Positions 18,487-27,907 of a stretch of DNA of 64,000 bases are shown one piece after another; the first letter of the stretch is position 1; each line of letters begins with the position of its first letter. Source of the DNA: Terriglobia bacterium (lineage in GTDB: Bacteria; Acidobacteriota; Terriglobia; UBA7540); the NCBI GenBank assembly GCA_035712365.1, contig DASTAW010000041.1, positions 1 to 64,000 on the forward strand, in the 5' to 3' direction. The notes below the pieces were generated by a model. It searched no databases. It saw nothing but the letters and a program-made list of their open reading frames with translations, and had not been told where the DNA came from. The position numbers were made by a program, and so were the translations under genes.

Positions 18487-19101
18487 CTAATGCACAAAAT
18501 ATTCCCGCGCTATAAACAAGAGGCCCACGATGATCAGGAGAGTATTCGCCGCAACAAACAGCAACTTGCTGAACCTCCTGTGCGCTCCTGCCCCCCAGGC
18601 CATCAGCCATACGGAAAAAAACGATGCGCCGTAATAGCCGGCTAAACTGCCCACGAAAAACGGCAGAATATGCCAATTACCAACCACCCGGCCTTCGGCG
18701 ATAATCGGACCTGCCACCGCCAGCCAGTAGACCCACGTTCCCGGATAGCTGGCTTCGACCAGGGTTGCGAGTGTGAGGCTGCTGTAGCTCAGGTTCCACG
18801 AGCATCCTTTCTTCTCGGCGTCCGTCCCGCCGTCTCCCCACAACAAATAGGCTCCAAACCCTGCCAATGCCGCCCCGCCCGCATACCCAGTGTAATGGGC
18901 GATGCCTCGCGGGATGACTTGAAAGAAGAAAAAGGTGATCAGGAAGAAAACCGAATCGATCAGCGTGGTAGGACCAACCAGTACCCACGCTGCCCGCCCC
19001 CAGCGCTTGAGCGTCATCTGCGTCAACGCGATCAGATGCAGGGGAGTGGGAATGAGTCCTCCGACTACTCCCATCCCCAGTCCCAGCAGGAACAGTTGCA
19101 T
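18487..19101 (-). CDS. LysE-like inner-membrane transporter
   Basis: 204-residue membrane protein with five or six TM helices, beginning MQLFLLGLGMGVVGGLIPTP. Both the start and the Gly/Pro pair in the first helix match the LysE/RhtB amino-acid exporter superfamily. The frame extends upstream to 19215 but that part is hydrophilic and Cys-rich, so I start at the ATG at 19101. The substrate is unknown. It follows truB on the same strand with a gap of about 130 bp and may be the last member of the rimP-nusA-infB transcription unit, without an evident functional link. Confidence 0.7.
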   Translation of the reverse strand: MQLFLLGLGMGVVGGLIPTPLHLIALTQMTLKRWGRAAWVLVGPTTLIDSVFFLITFFFFQVIPRGIAHYTGYAGGAALAGFGAYLLWGDGGTDAEKKGCSWNLSYSSLTLATLVEASYPGTWVYWLAVAGPIIAEGRVVGNWHILPFFVGSLAGYYGASFFSVWLMAWGAGAHRRFSKLLFVAANTLLIIVGLLFIAREYFVH

Positions 19102-19230
19102 ATCACTCTCGCAGAACCCTGCCCTGGGGAAAACAGAAACGAAACCAGAATTGCAGCAGCCAGCCGTATGGCCGGACAGGGACGGCGAAGGCCAGTGGTG
19201 CTTCCCACAAGGCAATACGGGATAGCCGGA

Positions 19231-20148
19231 CTATACCAGGACGAGGTCAGGATGATAGATGCTGCCTGAAACATGTCGCGCCACGGCGATCAGGCGGTGG
19301 TCCGGGTTCATAATCTTAAGGAGAGAAACGGCCTGGGCCCTTCCCCCACCCCGTCCAAAGCGGTCCGTTTGCGCCAACTCAAACTTATGACCGTGGCGGA
19401 CGCTGCTCTCCTCTCTGCCACGCACGATCAGTTCCGGGCAATCGGGCAAGAGCGCCTCGAGCGAAATGAGGCAGCTTTCCGCTTTCTGCTCACGGACGGC
19501 TTCTTCCAGCGCCTCCAGCGTCAGCGATTGCTGCAGCGTAAACTCTGCCACTGCCGTGCGCCGCAAGCTTTCCAGATGGGCGCCGCACCCGAGCCTTTGC
19601 CCGATATCGTGAGCAAGGGACCGGACGTATGTACCGCCGGAACATTCCACCGCCAGGCGAGCGCGCTGTCCATCGAATGACTGCAATTCCAGCGCGTAAA
19701 CTTCCACTTCCACCGGCTCGAGTTGCACCGGCTTTTTCTGTCGCGCCAACTCGTATGCCCGTGTCCCTCCAACCCGCTTGGCGGAAAACGGGGGCGGCGT
19801 CTGCATCAACCTGCCCGTGAATTCCCGGAGCAGTTTCTCAAGGGCTTCTGCTTCCACAGTCACTGCGAGCTTCTCAGACGTTGGTGTTCCCGTGCCGTCA
19901 TAGGTGTCTGTGGAAACACCGAGCAGTACCGTGCCCTCGTAGGCTTTGCGGGATTTAAGGTAGAACTGCGCAAAGCGGGTCGCTTTACCCACGGAAAGCG
20001 GCAGAACGCCGGTGGCGAAAGGGTCCAGCGTTCCAAAGTGCCCGATCTGGCGAATCCCCAGCAAGCGGCGCGCGCGAGCTACGACGTCGTGGGACGTCAT
20101 GTCCGGGGGCTTGTCAATAACCAGAACGCCGGCGATTTGCTGGTCCAT
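19231..20148 (-). CDS. truB: tRNA pseudouridine-55 synthase
   Basis: Makes pseudouridine 55 in the T-loop of tRNAs. It begins with GVLVIDKPPDMTSHDVVARAR and has the catalytic motif GHFGTLDPFATGVLP with the nucleophile Asp42. KAYEGTVLLGVSTDTYD and CSGGTYVRSLAHDIG are further family motifs. A C-terminal domain (about 250-305) resembles a PUA-like tail. The length of 305 residues is standard. It is in its usual place after rbfA in the nusA-infB operon. Confidence 0.95.
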   Translation of the reverse strand: MDQQIAGVLVIDKPPDMTSHDVVARARRLLGIRQIGHFGTLDPFATGVLPLSVGKATRFAQFYLKSRKAYEGTVLLGVSTDTYDGTGTPTSEKLAVTVEAEALEKLLREFTGRLMQTPPPFSAKRVGGTRAYELARQKKPVQLEPVEVEVYALELQSFDGQRARLAVECSGGTYVRSLAHDIGQRLGCGAHLESLRRTAVAEFTLQQSLTLEALEEAVREQKAESCLISLEALLPDCPELIVRGREESSVRHGHKFELAQTDRFGRGGGRAQAVSLLKIMNPDHRLIAVARHVSGSIYHPDLVLV

Positions 20149-20229
20149 AAAAATCGAAGCGGCGCGCGCAGACTGAGTTTCTATGCCCGGCGTGGTATGC
20201 CGGTCCTCCGCTTGGCGGCTTCTCGATGC

Positions 20230-20583
20230 TTATCGGTTCTTGTTGGCCTGGGCGAGCAGGGATTCAATCCTGAGCATGTCCTCGGCGCTGTGGTCAAGCG
20301 CAAAAATGAGTTCCGGAACACGCCGCAGCCTCAATCTCAGGCCGAGTTCATGCCGAAGGTACCCGGTGGCTGAGCGAAGCCCATCCAGCGTCCCTACCTG
20401 AACTCCCGTTTCACCCTTGACGGAAACCCAGATGTGAGCAGTCCGCAAATCCGGCCGCAAATCAACATGCGTGACGTTGGTGAAGCCTATCCGGGGGTCC
20501 TTCAATTCCAGCTCAATCATCTCGGTCAGTTCTTCGCGAATCTGGTCCTGCAGTCTCGTCTGGCGTCGTCCGGGAACCGTCAT
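20230..20583 (-). CDS. rbfA: Ribosome-binding factor A
   Basis: 30S maturation and cold-adaptation factor with a KH-like fold. RQTRLQDQIREELTEMIELELKDPRIGFTNVTHVDL is the RbfA N-terminus; RTAHIWVSVKG and RRVPELIFALDHSAEDMLRIE follow. I start at the ATG at 20583 (117 residues) because GCAAGG lies about 7 nt before it. A GTG at 20598 would add five residues. The gene lies between the DUF503 gene and truB on the same strand. Confidence 0.92.
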   Translation of the reverse strand: MTVPGRRQTRLQDQIREELTEMIELELKDPRIGFTNVTHVDLRPDLRTAHIWVSVKGETGVQVGTLDGLRSATGYLRHELGLRLRLRRVPELIFALDHSAEDMLRIESLLAQANKNR

Positions 20584-20622
20584 GGCAAAGCCTTGCACAA
20601 ACCCGTTTGCAGGCGGCCACTC

Positions 20623-20901
20623 CTAAAAGAATTCGATGTCATGGCGGACATCATCTCCCAGAATTCGCTCAGACTCGTGGACGACGTCCCGAAAAACTGC
20701 ATCCAAAAGCTGTTGGCTATCAGAAATGGAAACAACACCGAGCGTCGCAACCTGCCAAACGTCACGATGGTCCAGTTCCGCCACCGCAACATTGAACCTG
20801 GAGCGGAGGCGGTCGCGGACTTTGCGCAGGACTGCACGTTTCTCCTTGAGTGAGTGCGAATACGGCAGATGGATTTCGAGGGTAAGAAGGCCGACTGGCA
20901 T
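20623..20901 (-). CDS. ylxP: DUF503 (YlxP-like) protein
   Basis: 92-residue protein with the DUF503 pattern GLLTLEIHLPYSHSLKEKRAVLRKVRDRLRSRFNVAVAELD. YlxP-type proteins sit between infB and rbfA in many bacteria and have been linked to ribosome assembly. The placement here, 17 nt after infB and 39 nt before rbfA, is the classic one. The biochemical activity is unknown. Confidence 0.9.
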   Translation of the reverse strand: MPVGLLTLEIHLPYSHSLKEKRAVLRKVRDRLRSRFNVAVAELDHRDVWQVATLGVVSISDSQQLLDAVFRDVVHESERILGDDVRHDIEFF

Positions 20902-20918
20902 TCTGGCCGGTCACCTCG

Positions 20919-23552
20919 TCAGGCTATGGCGGGCTCCATCACGCGCTCGACCGTGTACGCTTCCAGCACGTCCCCGACTTTGATGTCGTTAAAGTTCTCG
21001 ACCGAAATACCGCATTCCGTGCCGAACCTCACTTCAGGGACGTCTTCCTTATAGCGCCGGACAGACCGAACACGGCCTTCGTGGACCACCACGTTGTCCC
21101 GCAGCACCCGGACGCGGGACTCCCGCGTGACCTTCCCTTCCTGAACGTAACACCCGGCAATCGTCCCAACTTTGGAGATGCGAAAAGTGTCGCGCACCTC
21201 CGCCCGGCCCTGCGTGACCTCTTTGAACACGGCCGAGAGAAGCCCGGACATGGCCTTCTTGATTTCTTCCACGACTTCGTAAATCACCGTGTGCAGGCGA
21301 ATATCTACATTCTCAAGCTGCGCCAGGTCATTGGCCTTACGCTCGGGCCGCACATTGAACCCGACGATCACGGCGTTCGAGGCCGAGGCCAGCAGGACGT
21401 CCGTTTCTGTGATGGCTCCGACTCCCGCATGGATGACCTTGGACTTGACTCTGTCATTGCCCAGCTTGCTCAGCGTATCGGCGAGAACTTCCACCGACCC
21501 CTGAACGTCGGCCTTGATGATCAGCGCCAGTTCCTTCACTTCGCCCGCCGCCATCTGCTCGTGCAACTGCTCAAGGGTAAGCCGCGCGCTCTTCGCCAGC
21601 GCAGCTTCGCGAAGCTTCGTCTGCCGGTGCGTGGAGATCTGGCGGGCTTTCGCCGTATCCTCAATGGACTGCAGACGGTCGCCGGCCTGGGGAACATCTT
21701 CCAGACCCAGAATTTCCACGGGTGTGCTCGGGGGCGCTTCTATCACCGGCTGTCCACGATCATTGAACATGGCGCGGATCTTTCCGTAAATGGCGCCTAC
21801 GATAAACGAATCAGCGACGCGCAGCGTCCCGTTCTGGACAATCACCGTCGCCACCGGGCCCCGGCCCTTATCCAGCTTGGCTTCAAGAACTGTGCCGGAA
21901 GCAAGACGGGCGGGATTGGCCTTCAGCGCCTGCATATCGGCCACCAGCAGAATCATCTCGAGCAAAAGTTCCAGGTTCTTCCGCTGCTTTGCAGAAACTT
22001 CCACCGTTACGGTGTCTCCACCCCAATCCTCCGGGCTAAGGCCGCGGTCAGCCAGTTGTTTCTTGACCCGGTCCGGCATGGCTTCCGGTTTATCAATCTT
22101 GTTGATGGCCACCACAATGGGGACCTGGGCGGCACGGGCGTGGTTGATGGCTTCCAGAGTCTGGGGCATCACGCCGTCATCGGCGGCAACCACCAGCACC
22201 ACAATGTCTGTCACCTTGGCTCCGCGGGCGCGCATCAGGGTGAAGGCTTCGTGGCCCGGCGTGTCGAGGAAAACGACCTTGCGGCCCTGCGTCTCAACCT
22301 GGTAGGCGCCGATGTGCTGCGTAATCCCTCCCGCTTCACCGGAAGCAACTTTCGTCTCGCGGATCGCGTCCAGCAGCGAGGTCTTGCCGTGATCGACGTG
22401 CCCCATCACAGTGACAACCGGCGCCCGCGGCAACAGGTCTTCCTTCCGGTCTTCTTCCTCATTTTCGCGAAAGACTTCTTCTTCAAAGCTGATGACTTTG
22501 ACTTCCGCGCCAAAGTTCCGGGCAATCTCGGTGGCCGTTTCGCTGTCGAGCGTCTGGTTGATTGTGGCGAAGATCCCTTTTTCCAGCAGCCTCTTCAAAA
22601 CATCCCTGGCGCGGACTTCCAGCTTCTCAGAGAGTTCCTTGATGCTTACCCCTTCCGTGATGGTGATGGTGCGGGTAATCTGGATCTCTTCGGGCGCCGC
22701 AGACGGGGGCGGAGCGGTTGAGTGCCGTTCCATTTTCGGCACCACGATCTTCTTCCGCCCGACAGATCTCACGGTGGTCGCGGCGCCAGGTGCGGGCCGG
22801 GCGGTCGGGTGCATCGGGCGAGGCTCGCCGGGCCGGCGCAAGCCGTGGGTGCGGGTGGGCACAGCCTTCGGCAGTCCGGCAGTGGGATAGATGGGCTGTT
22901 TGGAGGCCGGTAACTGCGCAGGCCGGGCCGTCTTGGCAGATCTGGCTTCGGGAGCGGCCGGAGCCGCCTCCGGCGGTCTAGCAGGAATTTTGACCGCCAG
23001 CGGAGTCAAAGGTCTGGCCTTTTGAACGGGAGGCTCAGAAATTTTCGCAGCCGGCCTGGCAACTCCCGCCCGGGCAGGAACGCCTTGAACAGGCGATCCA
23101 GGTGCAACAGCAGACGGTGCCGTGCGTTCTGGCGGCGCCGTGGGTTCGGCCGGCGCCGCTTGTTCAGCCGAGGGGCGAGCAGCCGGGCGGGGCGCTACCG
23201 TTTTCCGCGCGGCGGCCTTGATTTCTGCAATCGACTTGGTAAATGACTGGCGGGAAACGGGTGGTTCAACATGCTTCGGAAGCTCTTCAGCAGCGGCGGG
23301 CGCAGAGGCGTTGGCGTCTACTGGAGCCGGCTCTTCGTTAGCTGGGGCAGACCTTTCTTCTTTCGGAGCGGTCGCCTTAGCGGGCACTTCACCGCCCCGG
23401 AAGTACGCACGCACCTTCTCCGCCGTGTCATCCTCGAGCGCACTGGAGTGCGACTTCTTTTCGGTGATGCCGACCTTTGGGAGACTGTCAAGGATAGCCC
23501 GGCTCTTCACTTCCAGTTCCCTTGCCAGCTCATTGACTCGGATACTGCCCAT
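20919..23552 (-). CDS. infB: Translation initiation factor IF-2
   Basis: GTPase that brings initiator tRNA to the ribosome. A first IF2-N module (1-55, [21 protein letters not shown]) is followed by a Pro/Ala-rich linker (about 56-285), a second IF2-N module (about 295-355), the G domain (GHVDHGKT at about 384-391, [16 protein letters not shown]) and domains II-IV ending in [15 protein letters not shown]. The length of 877 residues is normal for a long-linker IF-2. The ATG has AGAGGTG 3 nt upstream. It is part of the rimP-nusA-infB operon. Confidence 0.97.
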   Translation of the reverse strand: MGSIRVNELARELEVKSRAILDSLPKVGITEKKSHSSALEDDTAEKVRAYFRGGEVPAKATAPKEERSAPANEEPAPVDANASAPAAAEELPKHVEPPVSRQSFTKSIAEIKAAARKTVAPRPAARPSAEQAAPAEPTAPPERTAPSAVAPGSPVQGVPARAGVARPAAKISEPPVQKARPLTPLAVKIPARPPEAAPAAPEARSAKTARPAQLPASKQPIYPTAGLPKAVPTRTHGLRRPGEPRPMHPTARPAPGAATTVRSVGRKKIVVPKMERHSTAPPPSAAPEEIQITRTITITEGVSIKELSEKLEVRARDVLKRLLEKGIFATINQTLDSETATEIARNFGAEVKVISFEEEVFRENEEEDRKEDLLPRAPVVTVMGHVDHGKTSLLDAIRETKVASGEAGGITQHIGAYQVETQGRKVVFLDTPGHEAFTLMRARGAKVTDIVVLVVAADDGVMPQTLEAINHARAAQVPIVVAINKIDKPEAMPDRVKKQLADRGLSPEDWGGDTVTVEVSAKQRKNLELLLEMILLVADMQALKANPARLASGTVLEAKLDKGRGPVATVIVQNGTLRVADSFIVGAIYGKIRAMFNDRGQPVIEAPPSTPVEILGLEDVPQAGDRLQSIEDTAKARQISTHRQTKLREAALAKSARLTLEQLHEQMAAGEVKELALIIKADVQGSVEVLADTLSKLGNDRVKSKVIHAGVGAITETDVLLASASNAVIVGFNVRPERKANDLAQLENVDIRLHTVIYEVVEEIKKAMSGLLSAVFKEVTQGRAEVRDTFRISKVGTIAGCYVQEGKVTRESRVRVLRDNVVVHEGRVRSVRRYKEDVPEVRFGTECGISVENFNDIKVGDVLEAYTVERVMEPAIA

Positions 23553-23637
23553 TTCACCTCTTTCCGAGAAACTCTACGCCGTTAAGCCCCGGGGGACGCG
23601 ACTTTGGCGCCCACCCGAAGCATGACCGGCCACGATG

Positions 23638-25209
23638 TCAACCTCGTTCTTCGTCTTCCTTCGTTTCCTGGACTTTTCCTCCATCGGCAGACTCGTCGTA
23701 CTCCGGCGTTTCTTCTTCGGGGGTTTCGGCCCTGGCCGCAGACTCGCCCGTTTCTTCAACAGTCTCGGCCGAAGTCACTTGGCCAGCTTCCTCCGCCTCG
23801 GTGGATTCCACGGCTTCTTCCGCCGGTTCGGCTGCCGCAGCAGCCTGCTCAAAGGTTTCAGGAGCTGTCTCTACGGTTTCGGGAGTCGTCAGTAGTTCCG
23901 GGACCGCTTCTTCTTCCTCCATGGCAGCCTGCTCAATCGCCTGCTGGCCCTTTTCAAAGTAGTCGGTAACGACGCGCCGGATTCGCTCAATCGTCTTGTC
24001 GCCGATACCCTGAATCTGCATCAAGTCTTCAGGGGTCATCTGAGCCAGTTGCTCAACCGTCTCGATGCTGGCCGCGCGAAGCCTTTCCAGCGTCTTCTCG
24101 CCCAAGCCTTCCAGATTTGCAATGGGGGCGCCGCGCAGGGCCATGGCGGCCATCTGCGACTCAATCTCCTGCCGCTTTTCTTCTTCGCTCTTGATGTCGA
24201 TCTGCCAACCCAGCAGCTTGGCGGCCAGACGAACGTTTTGCCCTTTTTTGCCAATGGCCAGTGAAAGCTGCGAATCGTCAACAATAACTTCCAGATGCTT
24301 CTGCTCGAGGTCCACGATCGAAACGTGATTGATCTTGGCAGGGCTCAGCGCGTTTGCGGCAAAGGCTACCGGATCTTCGTTGTATTCGATGATGTCGATC
24401 TTTTCTCCGCGCAGCTCGCGAATCACCGATTGCACTCGCATACCCTTCATTCCAACGCAGGCGCCCACGCAGTCCACGTCCGGATCACGCGAGTACACGG
24501 CCACCTTGGTCCGTTCGCCCGATTCGCGGGCAATGGCCTTGATCACAACCGTGCTGTCGTAGATTTCCGGCACTTCCATTTCAAAGAGTTTCCGCACCAG
24601 ATTGGAATCAGCCCGGGAAGCGATCACCTGCGGCCCGCGCGCGGCCCTGTCCACCAGAGTGATCACTGCGCGCACGCGGTCGCCGATCTGGTAGGTCTCC
24701 AGCTTCGACTGCTCGCGCCGGGGCATGCGGGCTTCGGTCCGCCCCAGGTCCAGGATGACGTCGGGACCTTCCATGCGTTTGACCGTGCAGTTGATGAGCT
24801 CGCCGATCCTCTGGCTGTATTCCGCGTAGACCGTGTCCCGCTCAGCCTCGCGTACCTTCTGGAATATAACCTGCTTGGCCGTCTGTGCTGCGATGCGGCC
24901 CAGCACGTCAGTGGCCTTTGGAATTTTCACCTGGGACTCGACGGTTATCTCGGGATTCAGTTTGAGAGCTTCTGTGAGCGAAATTTCATGGTCCGGGTCG
25001 GCAACCTGATCCACAACCTTCTTAACCGCGCACACTTCCACGTGGCCGGTCTCTTTGTTAAAGTGCGACTCCAGGTCTTCAACGGTTTTGTAATACTTGC
25101 GGGTCGCCACCAGGATGGCGTCCTCGACCGCGGCGACTACGATCTCGGGGTCGATGCCCTTCTCCCGGCTCAACTGGTCAATGGTTTGAAAGAGAAGACT
25201 GGTCGTCAC
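23638..25209 (-). CDS. nusA: Transcription termination/antitermination factor NusA
   Basis: RNA-polymerase-binding factor in pausing, termination and antitermination. N-terminal domain (1-125), S1 (about 135-200), two KH domains (about 230-345, with CVGACVGMKGMRVQSVIREL and LAIGKKGQNVRLAAKLLGW), and helix-hairpin-helix repeats (LEGLGEKTLERLRAASIETVEQL; IQGIGDKTIERIRRVV). A Glu/Ala-rich acidic tail of about 90 residues ends the protein; it is longer than in most homologues. The YlxR and L7Ae-like genes often found between nusA and infB are absent; only 85 nt separate the two. Confidence 0.97.
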   Translation of the reverse strand: MTTSLLFQTIDQLSREKGIDPEIVVAAVEDAILVATRKYYKTVEDLESHFNKETGHVEVCAVKKVVDQVADPDHEISLTEALKLNPEITVESQVKIPKATDVLGRIAAQTAKQVIFQKVREAERDTVYAEYSQRIGELINCTVKRMEGPDVILDLGRTEARMPRREQSKLETYQIGDRVRAVITLVDRAARGPQVIASRADSNLVRKLFEMEVPEIYDSTVVIKAIARESGERTKVAVYSRDPDVDCVGACVGMKGMRVQSVIRELRGEKIDIIEYNEDPVAFAANALSPAKINHVSIVDLEQKHLEVIVDDSQLSLAIGKKGQNVRLAAKLLGWQIDIKSEEEKRQEIESQMAAMALRGAPIANLEGLGEKTLERLRAASIETVEQLAQMTPEDLMQIQGIGDKTIERIRRVVTDYFEKGQQAIEQAAMEEEEAVPELLTTPETVETAPETFEQAAAAAEPAEEAVESTEAEEAGQVTSAETVEETGESAARAETPEEETPEYDESADGGKVQETKEDEERG

Positions 25210-25293
25210 AATTATCCTCCAGCTTGCCTGCTCCTCACCGGCTCAAGGCCTGGCCAGAGCACAACCGAACCGCCGAGACAACTCATTCCCCGG

Positions 25294-25752
25294 CTACAGC
25301 TCAGGAAGCAGCCTGGCTTTCGAAATGTTTGAAAGCTCAAATTCCGCAACCTGATCGCCGTCGAGGCCCAACTGAACTCGGCCATCACTGAATCCCACCA
25401 GCCTGCCTTCAAAAACCTTTTTCTCCTCAAGCGGTTCGCGGAGCACGATCCGTGCCCGGCGCCCCGCGAAGTAACGGTACTCGCGCGGCTTCACCAACTG
25501 GCGATCCAGCCCGGGCGACGACACCTCGAGCAGGTAACTACTCGGGAATGGGTCTTCAACATCAAGGATAGCACTCAACTGCTCGCTGACCAGAGCGCAA
25601 TCCCCGTGGCTAACTCCGCCAGGCTTGTCAATGTAGACCCGCAACAGCGGGTTCGACCTTCCCCCTTTGAGCTCCACATCAATGAGCGTCAAGCCCTCGC
25701 TGGCGGCCACGCGCTCGGCGATGGCTTCGATCTTTTCCAGATCAACGATCAT
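25294..25752 (-). CDS. rimP: Ribosome maturation factor RimP
   Basis: Needed for 30S assembly. The protein starts MIVDLEKIEAIAERVAASEGLTL at the ATG at 25752, giving 152 residues, the normal RimP length. The longer frame up to 25890 cannot be right because it would begin upstream of the predicted transcription start. The motifs LIDVELKGG, LRVYIDKPGGVSHGDCALVSEQLSAILD and YLLEVSSPGLDRQL are family hallmarks. It is the first gene of the nusA-infB operon and follows a leader that carries an intrinsic terminator. Confidence 0.93.
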   Translation of the reverse strand: MIVDLEKIEAIAERVAASEGLTLIDVELKGGRSNPLLRVYIDKPGGVSHGDCALVSEQLSAILDVEDPFPSSYLLEVSSPGLDRQLVKPREYRYFAGRRARIVLREPLEEKKVFEGRLVGFSDGRVQLGLDGDQVAEFELSNISKARLLPEL

Positions 25753-25825
25753 TCGTAAGGTGCGGGTGGATTCGCCGTAAGTTGAGAGGCCGGCGGCCAG
25801 CCAACGGGCAACCCTGCCTCCCAAC

Positions 25826-25847
25826 AAAAAAGTGGGCTTACGCCCAC
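25826..25847 (-). terminator. Leader terminator upstream of rimP-nusA-infB
   Basis: On the minus strand GTGGGC-GTAA-GCCCAC (25847-25832) is followed directly by TTTTTT (25831-25826). It lies between the predicted transcription start (about 25860) and the rimP ATG, so it would stop most transcripts after about 35 nt unless antiterminated. It could instead be a mobile palindrome. Confidence 0.75.
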
Positions 25848-25866
25848 CGCAACCGCTCTCTAATAA

Positions 25867-25895
25867 ATTATAGACCCTCGACCACAGCAACGCAA
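25867..25895 (-). promoter_or_regulatory. Sigma70-type promoter of the rimP-nusA-infB operon
   Basis: On the minus strand TTGCGT (25895-25890), a 17-nt spacer and a perfect TATAAT (25872-25867). The predicted start near 25860 gives a leader of about 108 nt before rimP. Confidence 0.75.
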
Positions 25896-26198
25896 GCGAG
25901 CGAGGCAGTAGAGTTGCTGATGATTATCGAAACATGTGAGAGTGATCGAGGTAAATCCGGCCCGCGACTTACCAACTCAATGGGCAAAACGGCTGAAGAA
26001 TCGCATCAATCCCGCTTCCTTATACTTGCCGCTTTTCCCGCAACTAATCTGCCGTGCGCGGCGAACTCCCCTGATACACGTTTTCCCTGAGACAGCCCTG
26101 AAATCCATCGAGCGATACCACACTGACCCAGTTGAAGTCAACGGCCTGGAATCTCGGTGACTTTACAAATTGCCATGGTTGCCAAACCCTCGAAAAGG
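25896..26198. other. Intergenic between divergent rimP and methyltransferase genes
   Basis: No gene was identified. Just downstream, a TATAAT at 26199-26204 precedes the methyltransferase start by 20 nt, but no well-spaced -35 box is visible. Confidence 0.4.
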
Positions 26199-26223
26199 TA
26201 TAATCCCACCCGCTGAGGTTCTC

Positions 26224-26844
26224 ATGAAAACCAGACGGCATCTGCTGCTGATTGCCCTGTTGCTTTCAGCCATTGCCCTCCCTGTCTGCGGGCAGGACTA
26301 CAAGGAGGAGTCTGGCCGCCTGGCCCAACTGCTCAACTGGCATGCAGGCAGCGTGGTGGCGGAAATTGGCGCCGGCGCGGGCGAGATGACCCTCGACGCG
26401 GCGGCGCGCGTGGGACCTGCCGGGCATGTTTACTCGAACGAGTTGAGCAAAGAGAAGCTGGCGCACCTGAAGGAATTGGCGGCCGGAGAGAGGGACCACA
26501 ATATCACGGTGCTTGAAGGCTCGCAGTCAGGAACCAACCTGCCTCCTGAGTGCTGCGACTCAATTTACATGCGGCGCGTGTATCACCACTTTACCGAGCC
26601 GCAACAGATGGACGCCAGTCTGTTCCAATCGCTCAAGCCCGGCGGAATGCTGGCCGTGATCGACTTTCCTCCGCGCACCGGGCTGCCGCCGGTGGAAGGC
26701 GTCCCCGCCAACCGTGGCGGGCATGGCATACCGAAAAAAGTCCTCATCCAGGAACTGACTGCCGCGGGGTTCGAGCTCGTTTCCCAGCCCGCCGACTGGC
26801 CCAATGACAACTACTGCGTCATCTTTCGCAGGCCTGAAAGATAG
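26224..26844 (+). CDS. Exported class I SAM-dependent methyltransferase
   Basis: 206 residues from the ATG at 26224. The N-terminus MKTRRHLLLIALLLSAIALPVCGQ is a Sec signal peptide, possibly with lipoprotein-like processing at the Cys. The rest is a Rossmann methyltransferase: VVAEIGAGAGEMTLDAAARVGPAGHVYSNEL (SAM loop GAGAG), a C-terminal-of-strand-4 region SIYMRRVYHHFTEPQQMDASLFQSLKPGGMLAVIDF and closing strands. A methyltransferase outside the cytoplasm would lack SAM, so either the N-terminus is a membrane anchor facing inward or the domain has another role. It is not linked to the divergent rimP operon. Confidence 0.75.
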   Translation: MKTRRHLLLIALLLSAIALPVCGQDYKEESGRLAQLLNWHAGSVVAEIGAGAGEMTLDAAARVGPAGHVYSNELSKEKLAHLKELAAGERDHNITVLEGSQSGTNLPPECCDSIYMRRVYHHFTEPQQMDASLFQSLKPGGMLAVIDFPPRTGLPPVEGVPANRGGHGIPKKVLIQELTAAGFELVSQPADWPNDNYCVIFRRPER

Positions 26845-27092
26845 CGCACCGCCCGCTTCGTACGTTCGGATAAAATTGTGGTCCTGTGCGAGTGAAATTC
26901 GAGCCAATGCAACGTGACAGCGGCGACATGCACCAGCGAGATCCCGGGCCGCAGTTCTGGTTTTAATGAAAAGGTGCTCACATGCGGGCGACGGTCCGAC
27001 GATTCTACGGTCGAATGCTCGCCGTTGAAGCGCCCTTGCGAAAGCTGGCGCGACAGAAACTCAGCACGAGTTTCCGCCCGGCAATGGCGGGA

Positions 27093-27311
27093 TCATCTCC
27101 CTGGCGTTAGAAAACCCTTCACTGCCTCCGCAACCGTCGGCCATCCAGACTCGACCGATGCAGCGAATACGGCGCCTGCAATGAATAGCGCCAGCACGAT
27201 CCACAGACCGAGGCCGCGCGGTTTTTTGTCCCACCACTTCTTTTTGGACAGCGGGTCCGGAGCCCCATGAATAAGGATCAAACCGCCTGATTTTTCCAGC
27301 CGGATCGCCAT
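27093..27311 (-). CDS. Small single-pass membrane protein
   Basis: 72 residues from an ATG preceded by AGGAGGGGAAA, a strong ribosome binding site. The open frame extends upstream to 27602 but that part lacks protein-like character. The protein has a cytoplasmic N-terminus with KKKWWDKKPRG, one TM helix (LGLWIVLALFIAGAVFAA) and a short tail. No family was recognised. Confidence 0.55.
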   Translation of the reverse strand: MAIRLEKSGGLILIHGAPDPLSKKKWWDKKPRGLGLWIVLALFIAGAVFAASVESGWPTVAEAVKGFLTPGR

Positions 27312-27664
27312 TTTCCCCTCCTGCTGCGAGGACGAAACAGTCCACATCAGAGAACCACCCGGGGAGGCCTGCGATGGTCTCCCGGTGGAGCAACCCTCTT
27401 CCCCCGGTATGTTCGATAGTAATCTTTGCGCCCGGCAATGCAATCCAGAGGGTACGGGATAGACGCACCCTCCAATGCCTGAATTCGGTGAGGTTATCAC
27501 CTGATTGAAACCTCCAGGCCCGCCCTGAATTCCCGCGGCGCAGCGACCGGCGCTTGGGTGGCAGCCGAAGCCCGGCGCCCGGCTTGAGCTGTGAGACGGC
27601 AACGTGGGAAGGCCGGAGACAGGGCCGGCATAAGATCGCCAGTTGCGGTGGTAAACTAGCCGCT
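27312..27664. other. Intergenic, no gene seen
   Basis: Follows the small membrane gene on the upstream side. Only frames without ribosome binding sites; no repeats noted. Confidence 0.4.
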
Positions 27665-27805
27665 ATGGCTTTGGCTCCAATCCGCCTTGGAACGTCAAGC
27701 TGGACCGGCGAGGGATGGCTGGGCAAGGCGATGCACTCAGTGGGCCGCCATCCCGGCCAGCAGACGCTTGATTTCGCCGAAAACGGCGGGCCACGGCAAG
27801 AGTAG
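27665..27805 (+). pseudogene. Remnant of a DUF72 (YecE-like) gene
   Basis: An ATG at 27665 opens a 46-codon frame reading MALAPIRLGTSSWTGEGWLG, which is the beginning of DUF72 proteins (RIGTSxWxxxxW). The family is normally 240-300 residues long, but here the match ends after about 20 residues and the frame stops at 27805. A perfect 8-bp palindrome (27818-27834) lies just beyond. I interpret it as a truncated, non-functional fragment. Confidence 0.5.
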
Positions 27806-27907
27806 CAGGGGCGCGACATTGCAGGACCTGCAATCTGGACTGTCCGCGCGCCTCAGAAAGCGGAAGTTTTACCCGGGCCTGTAAGGTCCTGACCTGGGGC
27901 AAGCCAA

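Noticed and set aside
21081-22721. 546-codon open frame on the plus strand
   Set aside because: It lies entirely antisense to infB, has no domain, and arises from the codon bias of a GC-rich gene.
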